A stretch of 64,000 nt of DNA from Margaritifera margaritifera. Lineage: Eukaryota; Mollusca; Bivalvia; Unionida; Margaritiferidae. Every line of letters begins with the position of its first letter. Positions within the stretch are counted from its first letter, which is position 1. The stretch is taken from assembly GCA_029931535.1 (NCBI GenBank), contig JAQPZY010001471.1, positions 2,350,501 through 2,414,500 of the forward strand, written 5' to 3'. Below, in pieces: positions 1 to 11,095 of this stretch. The notes under the pieces were generated by a model. That model searched no databases, was not told where the DNA came from, and worked only from the letters and a program-made list of their open reading frames with translations. Both the position numbers and the translations under genes were made by a program.

Positions 1-3000
1 ATGCAGCCAAGAACAATTACAAATATTGTAAAACAAAATCTGGAGCCTGGCGGAATTACTGATCTTTACCAGTATGTTTATGGGACAGTGGGACGGAGAA
101 AATTCAGCATTAAATGACTATAAAATGGATAGAGATTGATATTTTATTGTTTCTTGAACGATTATATCCTTTTATTTTGTCATTCCCTTCAACATTTGCT
201 AGTCAGGATAGGCTGTTATTAGCTTCGCTGAAATTTCCAGGCTCACATCAATCACGTTAACAATATATGGACATAAATGCCTGCCAAATTCGTGATTTTA
301 TAGTAAAATCAATATTTGAGATTTACCGCTCCTGAGTGCTAATGGGTTTGTAATAAGTACACGTGTTGTGATGAGAATCGTTTCTTTTCAAAAGTATAAT
401 TACTTCCTTATTTTGGCTTGGTAAACGTTGAAGAATATTTATTTTATTACTGGCTCCATAATCTAGGTGACATTTCAACGATTTAGTGTGCGCCAAACCA
501 AAACCTATAATTTGATAGATGGGTTAAAAATGTGGTTTGCCCACATACCATTTCCTTCAAAGGACAAAGTCAAGAAGAATGTTTAAAGGCTTTGCATGCT
601 AATAAAACAGACTAATATCTGAAATGAAAAAGAAATACATGTGTCAATATGTCAGTGAAGTTTTCATGAATTTATCTCACAACATATTGAAGGAAAAACC
701 GAACAAAATTAATGTTATCAGCTTCCTTCTCTTCCTTCTCCGCCTCTTCCGTTTTAAACAAAATCGTTTGTTTCAGGTTAATTTCTTCCAAACTTCACTT
801 GATGAATATCTTACAAAGATTTGTAGTGGCTATAATAGTCTGTGTACGGACAATTGGGCATACCAAGTACTTCCGTTATGTATGTATGTATCAGTAGTCT
901 GGTACAATGCAGTCTTCACAACGTAACAAACGTATTAAAGAAGGCAGGGTACCAGACTACAAATTTATAATGAATTACATACAATATGGGCCGTACTAGT
1001 CTTGCTCAGTTTGAGAGACGAGACATGGATAAACGCCATGATGATGTGTGACGTCACATGACGTCATCTGGTAAATAATGCACATGTATTATAATAGCTA
1101 TAACACTGAGCAGTCAATTGTGTGCGTGTTAGGACTAAAACTCAACAGCATTTAATTCACATCACCATTTTAAAATTTGATGAGCTTACTTATGACATAT
1201 TTTAAAGTCCACAACAGTACCTGTAAGAAAGTAAATGTTAGGTATTTTAGTTCACGTGAGTCAATTTATTTATGGAAGTGCCAACTTGATTCCGTGGAAG
1301 TGATTCTGGGTTAATAAGAGAGAGAGAGAGAGACATGTTTTTTTCCCCAGTAATTTATTTTATTTATTTGATCATTCTCCTCGACGTTTCCCAGTCAAGG
1401 TATGCTGAAATTAGCTCTTTTGAAATCTCCGGGATCCCATCAATCATTTTTGTACAATATTTGTTTAGCTATACTTGCTGTGTTCGTCATTTTCTTTTCA
1501 TGCCAAATCAATATTTGAGCTTATCATTCTCGAGTGATAATGGATTTTTCATAATTACACATGTCGTGAAGAAGTACAACATTTTCAAATGCATAACTAT
1601 TTTCTTTTTTTATCTGGCATGGTAAACGTTGGATACTGCTTGTTATCACCGGACTCGATAAACTAGGTGACGTTTCAATGGTGAAATTTGCACAAACTCA
1701 AAACCTATAAAATTGATAGTCAGGGTAAAAGTGTCTTGCCCATTTGTCATTTCCCGTCAAAAGAAATGTATCAGACAAGGTTTGAATATCTCAAAGTCCA
1801 TAAATAGCAGTTGCATGACTATAAATAAAAATGAAGATTTTTTTATATGTCACACAATTTACGTAAGGAGAATATATAATGAATTTGATCATCTTCTTCC
1901 ACGTCCTCCTCCATCTCTTGTTTTTCTTCATGATCTTCTTCAAATCATTTGCTTATGGTCAGAATTTGTCCACATTATAGAGACGGAATTTAAAGTCACT
2001 TCTGTGCTGGACAATCATTGTTGTGCTTTGTAGAATGTAGCTCAACGCCATTTTACACACATCACCCACACCAAATATCTCGTATGTCTTAAGCAAGAGA
2101 CAAGTATAATGTAAGGAAATACCTTTCAACCTTCTACTGTGCGGTCTTTTAAAAATCTGAGAGACTTACTTCTTTTTATTGATTAGGTCTTGCATATGAA
2201 AGTTCAGGACGATACCTGCACAATTGTCACCTATAGGTCTTTCAGTACACGGGGTCAATTTATCTGAGGGTGGATTAGATCGGATTACTTGGAAGTGATT
2301 AAAGGTTGTTAAGTGCGACGTACTGCTCTAAATAGCCAGAAATATAGGAGAAATGAGTGAATCTATCATGTGGTGTTTTATATTACCTTGAAGCTGAGTC
2401 ACTTAAAAACAAGTATATATACAGGTTGCCAATGGCGACAAGAAAGCTGTCAAATAAAACCGAATTTCTAATGCTCATTGTGTGATTCATTGGATCTCAG
2501 TACGATTACATGTACATGTTTATAATGTTATCGGGATAGCATATAGTATGCACGACTTTTACTATTCTAAGCTCCATTACAATATAAACTCGAAAAGATA
2601 CTATTTTTTAAATTAACTTCCTCCTTTAAAAAATAATTAAATATACTATAATCTTGAGTAGATGTTTCCATGCACAATTTCCAAAAAGAAATCATAATCG
2701 GATAAATAAATAAATAAATATAGTTACCGTTTTCAAAAATATAAGTAATATATATGATTCCTAATAAGACGGAATAATCCTTCTGAATCGTAGTAGTAAT
2801 TTTAAGTAGTCCATTGCTTTAAAACGGTCTAAAATACAAAAAATTAACATCTATATGGAAAAACAAGGACCTACAAAATCCAAAAGATATTTTCATAAAT
2901 TATAAACATTCACTACTCGCATGAAAATTGATATCTATAAATAATAAACATCCACTTCTCGCATGAAAACTGATATCTATCAAACATCCACTACTCGCAT

Positions 3001-3060
3001 GAATACTGATATCTATAAATGTGAAGGAGTTATCATCAGTGTAAGTTAATGTCATTTTTT
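1..3060. repeat. Diverged tandem duplication, two units of about 1 kb
   Basis: Two stretches, about 210-1310 and 1410-2310, share ordered blocks of similarity on the plus strand. The blocks are AAATCAATATTTGAG (about 309 and 1505), GGTAAACGTTG (420 and 1621), CTAGGTGAC (464 and 1664), AAACCTATAA (502 and 1701), TTGCCCA followed by ATTTCC, CTCAACGCCATTT against CTCAACAGCATTT (1140 and 2040), and GGAAGTGATT (1296 and 2291). The spacing falls from about 1200 to about 1000 bp through indels. No conserved coding frame runs through both. The function is unknown. Beyond 2.3 kb only AT-rich sequence and a triplicated segment of about 45 bp (2900-3020, with ACTCGCATGAAAA) are visible. Confidence 0.6.
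1049..1066. promoter_or_regulatory. Two tandem full CRE motifs
   Basis: Two perfect palindromic TGACGTCA sites lie 10 bp apart (1049-1056 and 1059-1066). TGACGTCA is the CREB/ATF consensus. No gene start is visible nearby, so a role is unproven. The pair falls inside the first unit of the 1-kb duplication and is not kept in the second. Confidence 0.4.
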
Positions 3061-3734
3061 TTTAAAAAGAGTCTCAGCCATTGCTTGGGCTTGGTGTTGA
3101 AAACAATTGCTTCTTGGAAAACTTTACAAATTCTATTGGGTTGGAGAGAAAGTGCTGGCACAATATCTTCATTGTAGTTTTTCATAGTTTGAATACTAAT
3201 CTCCGTCAAAATAAGAGATTTTTGCAGCCAAAACCTTTTGTCTTGTATCGATTGAACAATATCTATGACACAACCATCAGATACACTGATGCAATTTTCT
3301 CACCATGTTGCTATTTTTAATTAAACGTATTGCATTGTCACTTTTAAATAAACTATATTGGCATGTTCTAAATGCAGTTAGTAGATGATGATAGACTTTA
3401 CAGTAAATACGTACGCTATATATAATCAATTAAAATGATGCAATATATATTTCAATATATCAAATATAATTTCATAGCATATTGATACATAATTCAAACA
3501 TGAAATTGATTGAACGTTGTATGGGATATCTCTAACAGATATGTCTAGAAGTTGATTTACTATCGAAGAGGACCATAGTTAAGAAAGGAGTGAGATGTTG
3601 TTTGATGAAATTGATCATTAGACTGCTCATTGATTAGTTGTTATGGATACGGTAATTAGAAGGATATTCAAATTCTGTAAGATGCAGTGGTACGATGCAG
3701 ATAAAAAATAAGACATTAGTGATATGCATTAATT
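3061..3734. other. Unrecognised AT-rich sequence
   Basis: A 79-codon open frame starts at 3081 but shows no domain, codon bias or splice context that would mark it as a gene. Nothing else was recognised. Confidence 0.4.
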
Positions 3735-3735
3735 T

Positions 3736-3998
3736 ATTCATAATAACATTCATAATTACCTTCATAATTACCTTCATAATAACCTTCATAATTACCTTCA
3801 TAATAACATTCATAATTACCTTCTTAATAACATTCATAATTACCTTCATAATAACCTTCATAATTACCTTCATAATAACATTCATAATTAACTTCATAAT
3901 TACCTTCATAATAACATTCATAATTACCTTCATAATAACATTCATAATAACCTTCATAATTACCTTCATAATTACGTTCATAATAACCTTCATAATTT
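3736..3998. repeat. 12-bp minisatellite (TTCATAATTACC and variants)
   Basis: About 22 copies of a 12-bp unit alternate between TTCATAATTACC and TTCATAATAACC or TTCATAATAACA. Because 12 is a multiple of 3 and the unit has no stop in some frames, both strands read as long repetitive frames. These are not genes. Confidence 0.9.
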
Positions 3999-4574
3999 AC
4001 TTTAGTATTTGACTTGTTTTACGTCCTAAGTTTCTCAGCTTTGCGAAAATCTTGTTTTGTTATATCTATACAGGGACGTTCGTTTATGTTCTCCGAGAAT
4101 TGTTTGAAGACATTTTTCCATTTGTCCTTTAATTTTTTTTCTTCAAATCAACAATGAAGGGTACAACAGACAGAAAATGCTAAAGCATGCATCCGGTATA
4201 CAAAAACGCTTGAAATATGGTAGGAACATTTGGATGATTACATTTTAATGAGTTTGTTTCTGAAAGAAAGAATCACAGAGAGGTAAAAATATTTACACAC
4301 TAATGTTGGCACTTTCTACTGTACGTTGTATTCCCAAATCAAAAGCCCAGTAGCCTCCCCCCCCCCCCCCATGTTAATGTGCTCTGGGTTTGATAGTTCG
4401 GCTATGATTTTTGTACATGTAGCAAATGTAAATAGCACGTTGCCGGGGTTGCTGGGGCGGTTGCTACGCCACTGGCGCATTTCCTATATATCTGATGGTC
4501 AATCTTCGTAAGCTCTGATGTTTTTCAAAACAGATTACTTCCATTTAGATATTATAGGATTGCGGAAAGCTTGG

Positions 4575-4785
4575 CAAATTTTACGTTTTGCAAAAAAAAA
4601 AAAAATTGTTAACAAATGTTTACGAAGAATTTTACTTGTTTAAATAACAATCAAGACATATGTAAGATTTACTTACCTCCGAAATTGAAGAGCTTGAAAT
4701 TTTTACGTTTTGCAACAACAATTGTTAACAAATGTTTACGAAGAATTTTACTTTTGTTCAAATAACAATCAATACATATATTGGA
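4575..4785. repeat. Tandem duplication of about 120 bp
   Basis: Two copies of a segment with TTTTACGTTTTGCAA, TTGTTAACAAATGTTTACG and AATAACAATCAA lie side by side. The first copy has a 13-14 base A run where the second has ACAACA. The window from 4000 to 4575 has no other recognised feature apart from a C10 run near 4358. Confidence 0.8.
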
Positions 4786-4934
4786 TTGACCTTAGAAAGT
4801 CAATGCGGTCGGAGTATGGATAATATCCAAAATTGTATAGTAAAAAACCAGATAACAGAGGCGCTTACTTAGCGGCGATGGTACAGTGATCTGAAGATAT
4901 GTAGGAGCTAGTATTTAACGCATGTTCTGAACAG

Positions 4935-4998
4935 TTGTATATGGCCAAATGGCCGCACACGATTTAAATTAAACATCATCATCATCATCATCATCATA
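4935..4998 (+). mobile_element. SINE 3' fragment with ATC tail
   Basis: The segment ATGGCCAAATGGCCGCACACGA matches, with one change, the 3' end of the minus-strand element at 10.1 kb and is followed by an (ATC)n tail (about 4973-4997). A simple-repeat tail is usual for SINEs. The 5' part, if any, is too diverged to define. Confidence 0.45.
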
Positions 4999-5229
4999 TT
5001 TCGCCGTCTTGTGATATCACCTATAGACGATTATCATAATTTTATATCTCTGCCTCGAACCGGCTCCACCAATAACTGCCTTATATATAAACCTGACTCA
5101 AAACCATAGCTAAAACGCAAACACCGAGTATGTTCATTATTTGAGATCTATTCCTTTACCTTACTCAAAAGCTAGTCCCCTGGATTCGTGCGATAATCAC
5201 TAAGTCATGTTCACCGCCCACTGTGTAAA

Positions 5230-5815
5230 TATAGGGCGCATGGGTATTGAATAGGTTTGAACTACCGACCGTGTAGGGCGCATGGGTCTTGAATAGGTTT
5301 GAACTACCGACCGTGTAAATATAGGGCGCATGGGTCTTGAATAATCTTGAACTACCGACTTGTGTAGCTATAGGTCGCATGGATCTTGAATAATCTTGAA
5401 CTACCGACTGTGTAGCTATAGGGCGCATGGGTCTTGAATAGGTTTGAACTACCGACTGTGTAAATATAAGGCGCATGGGTCTTGAATAATCTTGAACTAC
5501 CGACTGTGTAGCTATAGGGCGCATGGATCTTGAATAGTCTTGAACTACCGACTGTGGAGCTATAGGGCGCATGGGTCTTGAATAATCTTGAACTACCGAA
5601 TGTGGAGCTATAGGGCGCATGGGTCTTGAATAATCTTGAACTACCGACCGTGTAGCTATAGGGCGCCTGGGTCTTGAATAATTTTGAACTACCGACTATG
5701 GAGCTATAGGGTGCATGGGTCTTGAATAATCTTGAACTACCGACTGTGTAGCTATAGGTCGCATGGGTCTTGAATAATCTTGAACTACCGACTGTGTAGC
5801 TATAGGGCGCATGGG
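5230..5815. repeat. 48-bp minisatellite
   Basis: About 12 tandem copies of a 48-bp unit contain GCGCATGGGTCTTGAATAA and ACTACCGACTGTGTAGC. One unit near 5276 is about 6 bp short. Because 48 is a multiple of 3, two overlapping minus-strand frames stay open for 150-200 codons (HAPYSYTVGSSRLFKT-like 16-residue repeats). I read these as by-products of the array. Confidence 0.92.
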
Positions 5816-5957
5816 TCGGGAATGTAATTTTATTTAATCTTATCGAGAGGCATATATAAAACATGTTTTGAATGTATGTGGTTCCCTCGTCTAACTTTGT
5901 ATGAAATGCAAGCTGTATTTGACTATATTGTCCTCTTTGCATGAAGATTCTTGAACA

Positions 5958-6066
5958 CATAGAATAGTATACATCGAGTATAGAATAATATACATCAAGT
6001 ATATAATAGTATACATCGAGTATAGAATAGTATACATCAAGTATAGAATAGTATACATCGAGTAAG
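5958..6066. repeat. Short repeat of about 21 bp
   Basis: About five copies of AGTATACATCGAGTATAGAAT with small variants. The following 1.1 kb (6.07-7.19 kb) holds two weak local repeats, ACAACAATTAG at 6180-6240 and TGCCATGGGGATAACAGTC at 6340-6460, and no recognised gene. Confidence 0.85.
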
Positions 6067-7194
6067 CAATGTACAATCTTCTTTAAGAAAATACTGTCAA
6101 GATTTTGTAAATATGACTAATTTTGTTTTAAGTGCAGGATAAGTAGTGCAAGTTTTTCATTTCTACTAAAGTATTGACAACAATTGACTAAACTATAGAC
6201 AACAATTAGGTAAACTATTGACAACAATTAGACTATTGATAACAGTAGCAACATACTGGGTATACTGTATTTGATTTTTTTAAAATAAGTTTTTAAATCG
6301 ACGTTAAAACTTCCATGTGCAATTGTTTGAATGCATGTCTCATGATCCCTTTACACATGGGGATGACAGTCAGTGAATTAAAATGCCATGGGGATAACAG
6401 TCAGTGATTTAAGATGGCATGGAGATGATTGTCAGTGAATTAAAATGCCATGGGAAACGGCATGTATCGACAGAGTACGGTTAGCAGTGTGAAGAAAAAT
6501 GTTTTCCAATGAAGAGCATACAGTGAGAGTCGTGCCTTGATAGTAATTAATTGATTCACAAGCCCGCATGAACATGTGACCAAAGTACTGTACTATATTT
6601 TGTGCGAACACTCGCTTTGTGGAGATGGCAGCTCGTGAGAAAAATGCCAAAGAGACTATACATTTCAAATTGAAAAACGAGATTCCGTCTTGGTAAAAAA
6701 ATCAGGCTGTTTGAGTTAGCAAACAAACAAATCGAAGTTCGACCATTAAGTTTCATATGTGTCAGGTTGATGAAGTTCTTTAAGCAGAGTAACTGAAAGA
6801 GGTGTTTTTAAGAGGCTGTAAAAGACCTACTGCAATGAAAGATTAAAATGCAACGTTACACAGTGTCCTGTGAAGTTACTAGCATTTTCCCAGTCAGTGT
6901 CAATTGATAGATAATTATTAGCCCGACCACTATATTGACTAGGCTTCTGTTTTCTCCCCTTTTTGTATGTGCATGTGAACAAAAATTACCCAAGGACCGT
7001 TTGACGGAATGAAATCAAAGTTGGTAGATTTTTTTATAAAAAAGTACTCCAAGGAGGAAATGATTCAATATCGTGCTTGTTAGTCTAAGACTTTTCAAGC
7101 GAATATTACTAGTAACACAAACTACAAACGCATTATCACTCGAAACATCCTCAGCATTTTCCGTGGCATGCTAAAAAAAATCTGATGCAAAAAG

Positions 7195-7550
7195 CCGCCA
7201 TTTTTAACTGTCTTCATGCCCCTTGTTATTACTATAAGATGAAATTACCATGGTTGGGTATTTATCCATGTGCACATTTTACCTACTCACTCACAAAGTA
7301 AGTAAATTCTGAAGGATTTTATGTTAATTTTGTGAATGATTAGGTAAAATGTACACATCGATCAATACCCAAACATGATCATTACATCCTTATAATTCCA
7401 AATTTCCTCCTTTCTATCGTGAAATCAGCGGATTCCATCAAGAAACATTTGATATTAGATAGCACGCAGTTTTCTTTCATTAACCTCTCCACAAGTTGCC
7501 CGAATACCTAGCCCCATCTTCGCTAGTCAAGGGTCGTCGAATCTTATATA
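7195..7550 (+). mobile_element. Inverted-repeat element, family 2, copy 1
   Basis: An imperfect inverted repeat has arms at about 7238-7298 and 7329-7388. The left arm has GGTTGGGTATTTATCCATG; the right arm, read in reverse, has GTTTGGGTATTGATCGATG. A flank with GGATTCCATCAAGAAACATTTGA and CATCTTCGCTAGTCAAGGGT follows. The whole block recurs in reverse orientation at 46.07-46.45 kb, so this is a dispersed element, probably a non-autonomous DNA transposon. No target duplication was resolved. Confidence 0.6.
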
Positions 7551-8445
7551 GTATTATAGACAAGTTAGAGTAGTCAGAGTGGGTCATAACAGTGATCTGA
7601 GGAACATTTGTCACTCAGTATAATTTTGTTTTTGTTTTACCAGGTTATTGCTTTTTTCAATATTTAGCCTGCGTCCGGCTCCTGCTGTTTTAGGATTCGT
7701 TGTTCTTGCTTTCTACGCATTTCAATCTTTCAAAACAAAAATCGTGTCTTTTGTTGCAGATTGTCCCTGCTCTTACATTTTGTGACCATGACCTTCAGTA
7801 ACAGCTGGTGAAACATATTGTCGAAAGCAAATGCAGTAATTTCTTGGAATTTGAGTGGCTCGTAAAGCCTGCCATAGGCTTTGTTTGGCTACAGATGTGA
7901 TTGTTTGAGTGCAGAAAGGACTATGCTATTGCTATTACATTATTTGAACTTCTAATCGGAGATTTTATCTGGGGTCGCAAATTTTAATCTGATGTCAAAG
8001 GGGTGAGGCGCTTGTTGCTGTTTTTATTATTATGTTGTAAAGAGTTGATATAGACAAATCTTCACCTGAAGTGCACTGCAAACTGATTGGGAACTGAATT
8101 AGTCCCCAAAATTTACCGATGTTTTAAGATTCCGGATCAGTATCAAGTGACCGCTTATATCCAATCACATTGCAGAAAACTCAGTCAATTCATAACAATT
8201 GGAATCATGTAACAATAATTTACTCATGTAAGATTCTTGATGATGGAAATCTCATTGTAAAGTAATTTTCGTCATAATATGCAAATTAGGCCACAATGAC
8301 ATCATAATACCAGCATACGATGTTCATTATTTTTTTTTATTTCTGTCTCGTGATACATTTAAATTAGAAGAAACAAAAATCGCAAGATAAAAGTGTACCA
8401 AATTATATCTACATTTACATATTCTATGTGTAGCAATTTATTTAC
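7551..8445. other. Unrecognised non-coding sequence
   Basis: No domain-bearing frame, RNA gene or repeat family was recognised. AATGACATCATAATA at 8296 resembles the CRE-containing segments elsewhere in a decayed form. Confidence 0.4.
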
Positions 8446-8446
8446 C

Positions 8447-8449
<3 letters not shown>

Positions 8450-8516
<67 letters not shown>
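8450..8516. repeat. TA dinucleotide microsatellite
   Basis: An almost pure TA tract of about 65 bp. The frames running through it on both strands (alternating Tyr-Ile) are repeat translations. Confidence 0.95.
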
Positions 8517-8517
<1 letters not shown>

Positions 8518-8519
8518 TG

Positions 8520-9157
8520 AAATTAAAGGTAAATACGCACAAAGTAGTATATTGCTGCCGTTCAGGCTAGACATTAACAGATTGTTACGACATAAGTTGT
8601 CCCGACTCTTCTTCAAAATGATAATTTGTTCCATTGATAACAAAAACAGTTATTGGGTCCTGCTAAGCCTGCAAAAAATATCTCATAAATACTAATGGAA
8701 CCATCAAGCAAAATGTATAAATAAACTCGAAAATGTATTTTTTTTTAGTCTATCACTTCAGTGTAATTTGGATAGTGTCTCAATGCTGTTATTGACAAAA
8801 TTTCACCTAGGTTCTGTAAAACATAAAATAATGAACATGTCGTCTACAGTAATATACATTCTGAACACCTCGTGGCTTTTCTACAAAATTCAATCTCGGA
8901 AATATTTAATTGGCGTGATAGAGCGTAAAAGAGGGAAATCGCCAGATATGGCGGAGAACTCAGTCAAACAATAAAGTACGCAAGTCAAAATAGAACCATG
9001 TCAAAAATATTGTGATACCTTTATGGAATTATTTCCACAAATTCAGTAAAAGAAAGTTCTTTAGTGAGTTCAAGCTTGAAAAAGGAACTTAGGAATGTTT
9101 CGGCCAGGAACACGTAATCTCAGCTGAGTCGCCGTAATGAATGTTACGTATATATGT
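8520..9157. other. Unrecognised non-coding sequence
   Basis: Contains a 68-codon open frame at 8768 with no recognisable domain. Nothing else is supportable. Confidence 0.35.
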
Positions 9158-9161
9158 CTGG

Positions 9162-9931
9162 TGTTATGACTCTGTGGTCTAAGAAAAATGTAACAGAAAT
9201 AAAGTGAAAGCAACAAATCAAGTAAAAATCAACAAGCAATTTATTTCTAGACAATTAAAGTGAAAATTCAAAGACACTTACAGTAACGTGAATTAAAATC
9301 CAAATAATCCAATAATCCTAAGTGTCCTAATCACAAGTCCTAAATATAGAATGTTCCGAATGAATGACTGTATCCTTGAATATATTGATGTGTCAGTAGT
9401 CTTTAATGTTCTGATGTGCCAAATTTAAGTATTCCAGAATATCTTTGAATAAGTTCACATAAATCCCAAATTCATTAATTAAAAATCCAAAATCCAAAAG
9501 TCTATGAGCACTTTTATAATCCAATGAATATTTTAAATTTGGAATGATTTTTCACAACTGTAATGGCTCTTTAAAGACTGATGTTAATGTCGAAACTGAA
9601 AAACTGTCCACTAAACATGGTATATATAAAGAGAGGGCACATGACGGAATGTTCTAGAAATTATATGGTGTATGTGACTCATAACACACAACTCTAAGGG
9701 AAATTCTAGTTTTATCTGTAAACAGAATCAACCTTGACCTGAAATTGAATCAACAACTTGTTTACCAAAACCGTCTTTGAACTCAAATACTAAGTAAACA
9801 AACTAATTCAAGGACAATAGATAAACATGTCAACATTATACTTAACATTAAGGTTTTTGCAAATATTAAAGTCAAGAAACATTTATAATTTCCTAAAATA
9901 TTTATAATATTTATAAACATCATACATAACA
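9162..9931 (+). mobile_element. Probable solo LTR (770 bp)
   Basis: The segment begins TGTTATGA and ends TACATAACA, inverted termini with the TG...CA rule of LTRs. It is flanked on both sides by CTGG (9158-9161 and 9932-9935), a plausible 4-bp target duplication. A TATATATAAA promoter-like box lies at about 9621-9630. No gag or pol and no second LTR follow, so it would be a solo LTR left by recombination. An internal reversed copy of the left end (GACTCATAACACA at about 9677) leaves open that a shorter element with terminal inverted repeats is present instead. Confidence 0.5.
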
Positions 9932-9960
9932 CTGGAGATTCCTCTCGTACTTTGTCGGAG

Positions 9961-10092
9961 TACGCTCAGCTAGTGAGGTAGAGTGATCAATCCTATACTC
10001 ACCAACCTTGATCGTGCATTCAAGGCGGGTAGAGGTTTCTATATGTATAACCCACCACCTATCCCCAGACTAAGTAGGAGAGCGTTACTTAC
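9961..10092 (+). mobile_element. Possible degenerate tRNA-derived SINE fragment
   Basis: GTGAGGTAGAGTGATCAATCC resembles a pol III A box, but the B box is poor and no clear tail is present. It directly abuts the minus-strand SINE that follows. Confidence 0.25.
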
Positions 10093-10109
10093 TTAATATA
10101 AATTATACT

Positions 10110-10360
10110 CGTGTGCGGCCATTCGGCCGTGCACGAGTTGATGGGTAGGAGAGCGACGGAAAACAACCTTTATGAGGTGGAGGAAACTTGAGTGCCTGGT
10201 GGAAACTAACGTGCCACCGGAGGGAAGGAGGACACATAGAGCTGCGCCGCTCGCTGGGCTTAAACCAAAGATACAATGGTCTGCCGCCCAACGCAGTTCA
10301 CGCTTCCATGAGTCGAAGACTCGGCGCTTATAACTACTCTGCCACTGAGGTACCATATGA
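10110..10360 (-). mobile_element. tRNA-derived SINE, minus strand
   Basis: Read on the minus strand, the 5' end is tRNA-like, with TACCTCAGTGGCAGAGTAG as an A box and a stem-loop around AGTCTTCGACTC. The body then leads to a 3' end with CGGCCGAATGGCCGCACACG, shared with the fragment at 4.94 kb. The region is clearly more GC-rich than its surroundings. Overlapping open frames on both strands here are incidental. Confidence 0.6.
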
Positions 10361-10959
10361 TTGTGATGTGCAAATTACATAATTTGGTAAACAAAGTACA
10401 TGTATACGCAATGGCGGCTTCAGTAGATTTACTAGGTGCTTTTCCTATCATTGACGAAAAGGTCCGAGCATGTTCCGATTGGAGTCGTGTATTATGAGAC
10501 TTCAATAGGAGAGTGAAACTTTCAAAACTTTTTACATTAAATGGTTATAATTCTTAAATCAGCAGACTTTTGCACCTTTCACTGAGTTTTATCACTTGAT
10601 GAATATTAAGCTTCATAAATATGGAAAATGAATTAAGATACCATCATACTTGTAAAATAACCCCCATTCCAAGAGACCGAATCAATGGACTTCAGTTATA
10701 ATTGGTAGCATAACAACGTATAGGCTTTCTTCCACATTAACTTAATTTTGTCTCTTGAAAAAAGCTTCGAAAATCGACAATCCCTTGTTTTGTGTATAGA
10801 CGAATTGTCTAAAGCATATAATTCCAAAATATCGATTAGTGTGCAGGTTTGTTCAAATACTATTGTTTCTGTGAAAGACTTTTCCCCATCCAGCCTAATT
10901 ATTACTCACATGGAAGGTATGCGCTTGACAATGCTGATACCCTACGTGACTTGAGTGTT

Positions 10960-11095
10960 TGTTTGCTTTGGTTGGTTTTAACGGCGCTTTTAAAACAATA
11001 TTGGCTATATCTTTCCGAGGAAAAGGTAGATAAGTGCCTTTCCCAAGGACACACCGAGGCAGCCGAGCCGGGCTGGCCAGGGCGGGTGTGACTTG
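10960..11095 (-). mobile_element. SINE family 1, 5'-truncated copy, minus strand
   Basis: Read on the minus strand it has GGCTGCCTCGGTGTGTCC, TTGGGAAAGGCACTTA, GATATAGCCAATATTG and GCGCCGTTAAAACC. These are the body and 3' end of the element at 19.2 kb. The tRNA-like head is missing. Confidence 0.7.

Noticed and set aside
5165..5960. Minus-strand frames of 151 and 202 codons with 16-residue repeats
   Set aside because: Two overlapping frames of the same 48-bp minisatellite; being open is a result of the period.
10093..10505. Overlapping frames of 60-87 codons on both strands
   Set aside because: They lie inside and beside a GC-richer SINE and have no domain; incidental.
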